Below are positions 29,071 through 34,604 of a stretch of DNA of 34,604 nt, in pieces; position 1 is the stretch's first letter; every line of letters begins with the position of its first letter. A model generated the notes under the pieces. The model made no database searches. It was not told where the DNA came from and worked only from the letters and a program-made list of their open reading frames with translations. Made by a program: the position numbers and the translations under genes. The stretch covers positions 1 through 34,604 of the forward strand of contig MPUH01000795.1 of NCBI GenBank assembly GCA_001970955.1, read 5' to 3'. The stretch comes from Stentor coeruleus. Its lineage: Eukaryota; Ciliophora; Heterotrichea; Heterotrichida; Stentoridae.

Positions 29071-29113
29071 TTTTACAATAATTATTTACTATATATCTAG
29101 AAAAAAAACAAAC

Positions 29114-32100
29114 TTAATCGTAGTCCATATTTTCTAAAGCTTTTTGGATATGCTTTGAGAATTCAACAACCCTCTGTGGAAGAAGCAAAAGCATAGATCT
29201 GGTCATTTTTTTCTTCCTTTCATGGTAATTCAAGGTCCTTCTAAATATCAAAATCATATACGAAACACAGAAAATATAGTAAAAAATAAGGACCATTTCT
29301 TGAATGAAGTTGTAAGTATTGACAATACTTGTATAATAATTTATGATTATATGCTCAACTTCATAACAAGATGCGTTTATATAATGATATTGGAGTTTAA
29401 GTAAAGGGAGTAATTCAGATGAAGTCTTTAGCATTCTATCAGAAATCGACAAGTTACGATTTTCATATATGTAATAAGCAAGGAACTCAGAATCGATTAT
29501 TGATGAATGGATTGCATAGAAATATCCTCTGGAAACTAAATATTTATAATAACTACAGTCATCGATATAGCTTGGGCAGGCATTAGGTATGAAATCATTT
29601 ATAAACTGACTGATTTGTAAAGAATACATATTATCATAGTCAACACCTAAGCTTATGTTTCCTTCAATAAGCATGTTAAAGTAAATCCTTAAGAAATCAG
29701 TGTTGTTTAGGACGTCCCAGAATGTGTTTTCTGAATTCGGATATACAAAAATCGAACTGTCGTTAAGGTATTTATAAACATCTTCAGCTTCTTTCATAGA
29801 ATTTTCCTCTGTTGCTACAAGGATTTCTGCTATTAAACTAGAAGAAACTTGTGATTGGAATGCAGAAATCAACCCTGAATTTTTAATAATCATAGCAGCA
29901 CTATCAAGCTTTATTGTAGGAATTATAACACCCACATAAGTTTGAAGACCCCAAGAAATCCCAGCTGATATAATGCAATATATCATAAGTCTTTTGGTGA
30001 ATGAGTTTTTGTAAAATGCTTTGAATTTCTTACAGAATGTCACTTGATATGTTGGAGTTTCTTGAATTGTAGTAAAAGATCTGTTGTTTTTACGCTCGTT
30101 TGTTATAAGAAATTCTTCCCATAAATCCTCAGCACTTTGATAACGACTACGGTTATCGGGGTAATGCTTATCTTTTCTCATTTCCAAATTGATTTTCGTT
30201 ATGTCTTGTAAATAGCACAATATAGAATTAGGAAGTGTGTAGAAAACTCTAATAATCTTCATGTTGAGTTCTTCTGATTTGAGTATTAAAGGTAAAGATA
30301 TAAAAATCGCTGCGATTATCAAGGCTATTTCAATAGACGCAAAGGTGTAGGCCCACTTTTCAATTTCCTGCCTGCTTTTTTCTGCCGTGCTGACCAGTTT
30401 GTTTGAAATATCATCAAGCGAATTCCTTATAGCATTTTTTCCATTAAAAAAGCACCAAAAAGCATATGAGTTGTTAAAAATATTGAAATCTGAAATGCCG
30501 CTTCTAGACAATTTCAAAGCATAAGTTGCTTGTTGTATAAGTGCATTTACAGGATTATAATAAACAATCTCATATCCTCCTAAGTATTTGAAACTAACAC
30601 AAGCTAAAGACTGATCTTGTAATTCATCAAGTCCACTATGTTTTGATATATAGTCAATATTATCAAGAGCCTTATCTGCAGTTTCTATAAGATAACTAAT
30701 AATAGTTTCTTGGCTATCAGGGATGTCAAATCCTTGTCTATTTAAATCCAACATTACTATATACATACTAATTGATGCTGATTGAGCTCTAACATCAGTG
30801 AGTATATCCAAGTTATTGATTTTTGATACATAGTTTTCAAATGATAATACAGAAACTGCATAGCTTCCACCAAAAGCTGCCATCATTAAAATCATAAAAA
30901 TCCACATGAGCTTGCTTAAATAGTCTAATTCTGGAGACCTTTGACTGTTTTTACTCTCAACTTCCTTACGAACTCTATGCATAAGTTTGTTTATCCTAAC
31001 AGACTCATCTTCTTCATCAAAGCTTAAAATCCCAGGATTCTTCCCACCAAGATGGCCTCCTTTTTTCAAATACACTTCAAGGAATTTTATAAACAAAGAA
31101 AAAAATCTCTGAGTAGGTTTTGAATAAGAACCAGGCTCTGTTATGGTTAGAATATAATAAATATTGTTGTCTACACAATATGAATTTATAGAAATTCTGA
31201 TTCTACTAAAAGTCCCACTGTTAGAAATAAGGAAAGTTTGGACTGGGGAAAATTCTACAAGCATGCCTGAGTTCATGTCTAAATGTTTTTTAGCTCTTTC
31301 AAATAGCCCGTCGAAATTACTGACATAGTCTTTGATGTTTTTAACACCAATCATCTCATTGTTCATACCGAAAAATGCTGCAGCTTTTGAGTTGAAGTTC
31401 ATTATAAGATATTCTGATGATATAAAAATCACAATTTCGCTATCTTCGTGTGGGACTAAAACACAATTTATTGGTCGGTGCCAGTTATCAAAATTTTTTG
31501 TTTGTGATGGAGAAACAAATGATTTAGCTGGAAGCAAACTACTCGTCCTACTTTCAACATTTATCGACGACTCAACAGTTTTGCCTTGGAATTTTCCACT
31601 GCTATCATCAGATTCCAGTATAAAATTGCATGTACAGCCTATAAGCATATCATCATTATCAATAAAATACATCTCAACTGGAGGTGGGCCAAGCATTTCT
31701 TCCCACTTTTCTTTGATTTCATTCAAATAAGCTACAAAGCATTGTCCAAAATAATAAGGCATTAGAGAATCTACTCTTTGATTCATAAGTTTGGCTTTGG
31801 GCAATTTTATCCAGCTTATCATTTCTGGGTTCACTTTGTCTATACGGCCAAATGTTGTTTTTTCCATTGATATGCTGATTCTTGGCTGTTGTTCTAATTT
31901 GCTTGAACTGACGATTTTGTTGATGTTGTGGTTTTCTATCATGTCCCTAAGACGATTTTTTAGGTTTTTGACTTCTTCATCAACACGATGGAGGACGTCT
32001 TCCATGAAATAAACATACATTGGGACCATTTTTTTGTGTGTTCTGTCAATTGAGAGCATAAATTTGTAGTTATTAGCTGCAGTGTCTATGTTCTTTGTTA

Positions 32101-33565
32101 TGTTTTTTGATAGGAAAATAAGTTGGTTGTCGTTGTTTGAGGATTTTAATGTAAGAGCTTTCCAGAATTCAAGCTGGTAACTCAACGAAACGATCTCCAT
32201 TTTTGATGAAGACTCCATATAGCTTGTAAAAGTCACCATCGTAATAACATCTTTGCCTACATTTTGCCTGGTTTTATATATAATAAACTGTTCATCTATA
32301 GCTGGAGACCTTCTTTCAGCTTGTTCAAGTTTAGGAATTGCTTCTTGCCTGTCCCTATAAGTCAGATGAAACTGCGCTACAAAGATTTTTAATAAACTTG
32401 ACTCAGGGAATTTTCTTTCAGCCTGGTAATAAAAGTCTTCAGCTTCAGTTAAAAGTTTTTCTTCTTCAGTCTTATAAGTACAAGCCCTTTCTAATATCAT
32501 AAACCTAGCATGAAGCTCTACTTGATATGGGTTGTTAACTGTATAAATATTTTTTTCAACTAGTTTCCTTCTCCACCAGTCACAAGTTTCTTTAGTCAAA
32601 ATCCACACACAAACACTACCTACATAGAAAAGCATAGCAGGTCCTGGATCTTCTGGGTTATTAATAAAAAGTGCAAGGGCTAGGCATATCCCTGACCAGG
32701 TAAAGATTGCTACAAGTTGGGCTTGAAGGACAGAAATCCAATAATTATAAAAAGGCATATAGATTGCATATAAGAATGTCATAGGAATGCCAACTCCAAG
32801 TATAGCAAATATTTGTAATAAGTTATACTCTTGTTGCTCACACATCTTGAAAACTACAGTTATAACCATTTTCCCCATCAAGTAGATAAGTTCAATTCTT
32901 GCGTGAGGTCTGGCTGAAGCATCATCACTTTTATAGTCGAGCTCGTAAAAACTTGCACATACAACAAGACTTATTGTGCATAGTAAAATAGAAAATATCA
33001 CTGATGAAATGAATAAAACCTTGCTATCATCTGCTGGACAGCCTCCAACATTTAAACTCCTATGAAGCGAGCAACTAGCAATCAGCACAAAAACAGAAAG
33101 CACAGGCATAAAAAACACAGTAGTTAGCAAAGATGTGACAGACCTTAGCATTTTTAAAAGGAAAACATTTTGGGCTTTTTTTTTGATAAATCGATACCCT
33201 ACTATACATATAATTGCCAGGTTTAGGAAGACCAGAAATATAGCTATTATATACAGGATCAGATTTTGCAAAGGGTTGCTTCCTGAGATATAAAATTCAA
33301 GCTGGATGCCGTTACATAACTCAACAAGCCAGCCTGTTAGTCTATCGCTCCATGGAAAGCCAGAATTTTGATTAAAAGGAAAAGCTAACATTTGCAGGAA
33401 GTCAATGACCATAGCTATTACATTCATTACTAGTGAAAGCTCCATATCATTTGCCATTACAAATAGAGTACCCATTAAGGCGATTTTGAACCCTTGCCAA
33501 CTTTTGGAAAATGAGAATGAGGATTTTTTCTCAAATTCAAACACTTCTTGCTCGCTGTTATCCAT
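29114..33565 (-). CDS. TmcB-like multi-pass membrane protein with PAS-like domain
   Basis: A 1483-residue protein resembling the Tiny-macrocysts (TmcB/TmcC) family found in ciliates and other protists. The N-terminal 330 residues hold about eight membrane helices, including IELIYLMGKMVITVVF and TFLYAIYMPFYNYW. A cytosolic helical repeat region follows at about 350-440 (ARFMILERACTYKTEEEKLL, ESSLLKIFVAQF), as in the TmcB/TmcC TPR domain. A PAS-like sensor fold lies at about 697-815 (EDSEIVIFISSEYLIMNFNS, AAAFFGMN, NIYYILTITEPG). Four more membrane helices near 890, 1080, 1195 and 1430 enclose two large, probably extracellular, loops with N-glycosylation sites. No kinase or cyclase domain. Signal or mechanical sensing is inference. 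Uninterrupted frame. Confidence 0.7.
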   Translation of the reverse strand: MDNSEQEVFEFEKKSSFSFSKSWQGFKIALMGTLFVMANDMELSLVMNVIAMVIDFLQMLAFPFNQNSGFPWSDRLTGWLVELCNGIQLEFYISGSNPLQNLILYIIAIFLVFLNLAIICIVGYRFIKKKAQNVFLLKMLRSVTSLLTTVFFMPVLSVFVLIASCSLHRSLNVGGCPADDSKVLFISSVIFSILLCTISLVVCASFYELDYKSDDASARPHARIELIYLMGKMVITVVFKMCEQQEYNLLQIFAILGVGIPMTFLYAIYMPFYNYWISVLQAQLVAIFTWSGICLALALFINNPEDPGPAMLFYVGSVCVWILTKETCDWWRRKLVEKNIYTVNNPYQVELHARFMILERACTYKTEEEKLLTEAEDFYYQAERKFPESSLLKIFVAQFHLTYRDRQEAIPKLEQAERRSPAIDEQFIIYKTRQNVGKDVITMVTFTSYMESSSKMEIVSLSYQLEFWKALTLKSSNNDNQLIFLSKNITKNIDTAANNYKFMLSIDRTHKKMVPMYVYFMEDVLHRVDEEVKNLKNRLRDMIENHNINKIVSSSKLEQQPRISISMEKTTFGRIDKVNPEMISWIKLPKAKLMNQRVDSLMPYYFGQCFVAYLNEIKEKWEEMLGPPPVEMYFIDNDDMLIGCTCNFILESDDSSGKFQGKTVESSINVESRTSSLLPAKSFVSPSQTKNFDNWHRPINCVLVPHEDSEIVIFISSEYLIMNFNSKAAAFFGMNNEMIGVKNIKDYVSNFDGLFERAKKHLDMNSGMLVEFSPVQTFLISNSGTFSRIRISINSYCVDNNIYYILTITEPGSYSKPTQRFFSLFIKFLEVYLKKGGHLGGKNPGILSFDEEDESVRINKLMHRVRKEVESKNSQRSPELDYLSKLMWIFMILMMAAFGGSYAVSVLSFENYVSKINNLDILTDVRAQSASISMYIVMLDLNRQGFDIPDSQETIISYLIETADKALDNIDYISKHSGLDELQDQSLACVSFKYLGGYEIVYYNPVNALIQQATYALKLSRSGISDFNIFNNSYAFWCFFNGKNAIRNSLDDISNKLVSTAEKSRQEIEKWAYTFASIEIALIIAAIFISLPLILKSEELNMKIIRVFYTLPNSILCYLQDITKINLEMRKDKHYPDNRSRYQSAEDLWEEFLITNERKNNRSFTTIQETPTYQVTFCKKFKAFYKNSFTKRLMIYCIISAGISWGLQTYVGVIIPTIKLDSAAMIIKNSGLISAFQSQVSSSLIAEILVATEENSMKEAEDVYKYLNDSSIFVYPNSENTFWDVLNNTDFLRIYFNMLIEGNISLGVDYDNMYSLQISQFINDFIPNACPSYIDDCSYYKYLVSRGYFYAIHSSIIDSEFLAYYIYENRNLSISDRMLKTSSELLPLLKLQYHYINASCYEVEHIIINYYTSIVNTYNFIQEMVLIFYYIFCVSYMILIFRRTLNYHERKKKMTRSMLLLLPQRVVEFSKHIQKALENMDYD

Positions 33566-34457
33566 TTTATAATAAACTAAATTACAAGTTTATAAGTATA
33601 TCTTTTCTATTGGTATTAAGTTATTTTATAAGAAACGTGAAAGGGTTTGACATGAAAAATTATTTAATCGATTTAAATGACTTTTCGTTTATAGAAGATA
33701 ATAAAAAGTAAGTTTATATGAAGCTGGAGTTTCGTGGTGGTAAATTTAAAATCTTGTTTTAAAAGGTTTTGCTATGATTCATATATTTTCTATATTTGTT
33801 CTTGGGGGTAGTTAAGGTAAGTTAGATGATGAGAATTTTAGATAAAATAACATAATATTTTTATTAGTTTAGAGTATATCATTTTAAAGTTTATTATGAG
33901 TGAATATGAATTGTTAGGGATTGAGTGGAAGAAGTTGGAGTTATGTTTTTTTTTGTTAGCTAAAAAAAATTATTCATAGACTATATGTTTAATGTTTTGG
34001 TTTATAGGTTTGAATTAATAGTTTATTGTTTTATTATAGATTATTATATTTAATAGTTAAATTATATTAGGATATATTAATACCTAGGGCCGAGCACAGT
34101 ATTTTTTTGTGAATTTTATTTTGCTATTTAGAAATAAATTATCTTATAGTATGGATATAATAAAATATTTTTTTATTATAATAATAAGAGAAGAATATAG
34201 AATATTAAGTAAAGTTCAGATTTTTAATTATAGTTAAAGTTATTAAATTGAAAACCCTCAGGACTGAAAAAGTGTCAATTTAGAAGAATGATCGAATTTA
34301 GGATTTCCTAATTTCTATAAAAATTTTTATATTTTGATGTATAAATATATTTCATGAAATTCATGTTTAAATAAATGTTTATGCTAATTTTAAAATACTT
34401 TGTGAGTATTAATTATAGAATAAGCAATACTAAGAAATTTATGAAAATTTTACTATC
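33566..34457. other. Non-coding spacer at the right of the window
   Basis: About 890 bases, very T- and A-rich, holding the promoter side of the TmcB-like gene. A short G+C-rich patch (CCTAGGGCCGAGCACAG) at about 34084 stands out but matches nothing I know. No telomere is present, so the chromosome continues past 34604. Confidence 0.45.
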
Positions 34458-34604
34458 TCATAAATCAAACTCGATCGGAGCACTATTCCAATTCCTATAT
34501 TTTTCTATGATAGGTTTTTGTTTTAAAACAGACAAAAGATTTTGTAGTAGCTGACGATGGCTTAAGCTTAGATCTTGAGTCAAAAGTCCTACTTATTATA
34601 GAAC
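34458..34604 (-). CDS. Possible 3' exon of a gene cut by the window edge
   Basis: The minus strand reads LLTQDLSLSHRQLLQNLLSV followed by LKQKPIIEKYRNWNSAPIEF and DL, then TGA at 34460-34458. The residue mix is protein-like rather than A+T noise. The first 16 bases read from the edge (34604-34589, GTTCTATAATAAGTAG) have the form of a 16-nt GT...AG intron, so the coding part may begin at 34588 in a split codon. Alternatively it is a chance frame, since TAATAA stops precede it. Family unknown. Confidence 0.4.

Noticed and set aside
1..34604. tRNA genes, CRISPR arrays or insertion sequences
   Set aside because: Scanning both strands by eye showed no B-box-like GGTTCGAATCC with a cloverleaf, no regularly spaced repeats and no transposase-like protein.

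Overview
The window looks like the end of a somatic (macronuclear) chromosome of a heterotrich ciliate, most likely Stentor. It opens with CCCTAACA-type telomeric repeats (1-37). The DNA is about 70% A+T. Genes are compact and intron-poor, and the few introns visible are exactly 15 nt (GT...AG). Long ORFs use the standard code: TAA and TAG are stops, and TGA is not read as tryptophan, which argues against Blepharisma. I ran no searches; names come from motifs read by eye.

Layout. 1-600: telomere and gene-free subtelomere. 0.6-7.3 kb, plus strand: DENN-domain protein, a small basic protein, a truncated haemoglobin, a tiny Tho1/SARNP-like repeat protein, a decayed gene on the minus strand, and an IQ/coiled-coil protein. 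7.4-13.3 kb, minus: an AAAP amino-acid transporter and an ABCC exporter whose sequence carries two duplications at N gaps. 14.0-15.6 kb, plus: a CDK with one 15-nt intron and a small membrane protein. 16.1-20.3 kb, minus: a TPR/IQ protein broken by a 76-bp-period tandem duplication, a decayed region, an inverted-repeat element, and S-adenosylmethionine synthetase. 20.3-22.0 kb: decayed sequence including a wrecked STE20-type kinase. 22.0-27.4 kb, mostly plus: TBC1D23-like protein with two introns, an unknown small protein, a broken small ORF, and an Na+/H+ exchanger-like protein with one frameshift and altered active-site motifs. 27.7-33.6 kb, minus: a C2H2 zinc finger/LRR/coiled-coil protein joined by a 15-nt intron, and a 1483-residue TmcB-like multi-pass membrane protein with a PAS-like domain. 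At the right edge there is probably the C-terminus of another gene.

The genes do not form one pathway. They are mostly single-copy cell-biology functions: membrane traffic (DENN, TBC1D23), transport (AAAP, ABCC, NHE-like), cell cycle, one-carbon metabolism, mRNA export and sensing. No new defence-type or mobile system is evident. The most unusual content is the NHE-like protein without its ion-binding motifs, the ZnF-LRR fusion hidden by a minimal intron, the short introns themselves, and an unexpectedly high density of decayed genes for a somatic ciliate chromosome. Some breaks are probably assembly faults, because three lie at N gaps with duplicated flanks.
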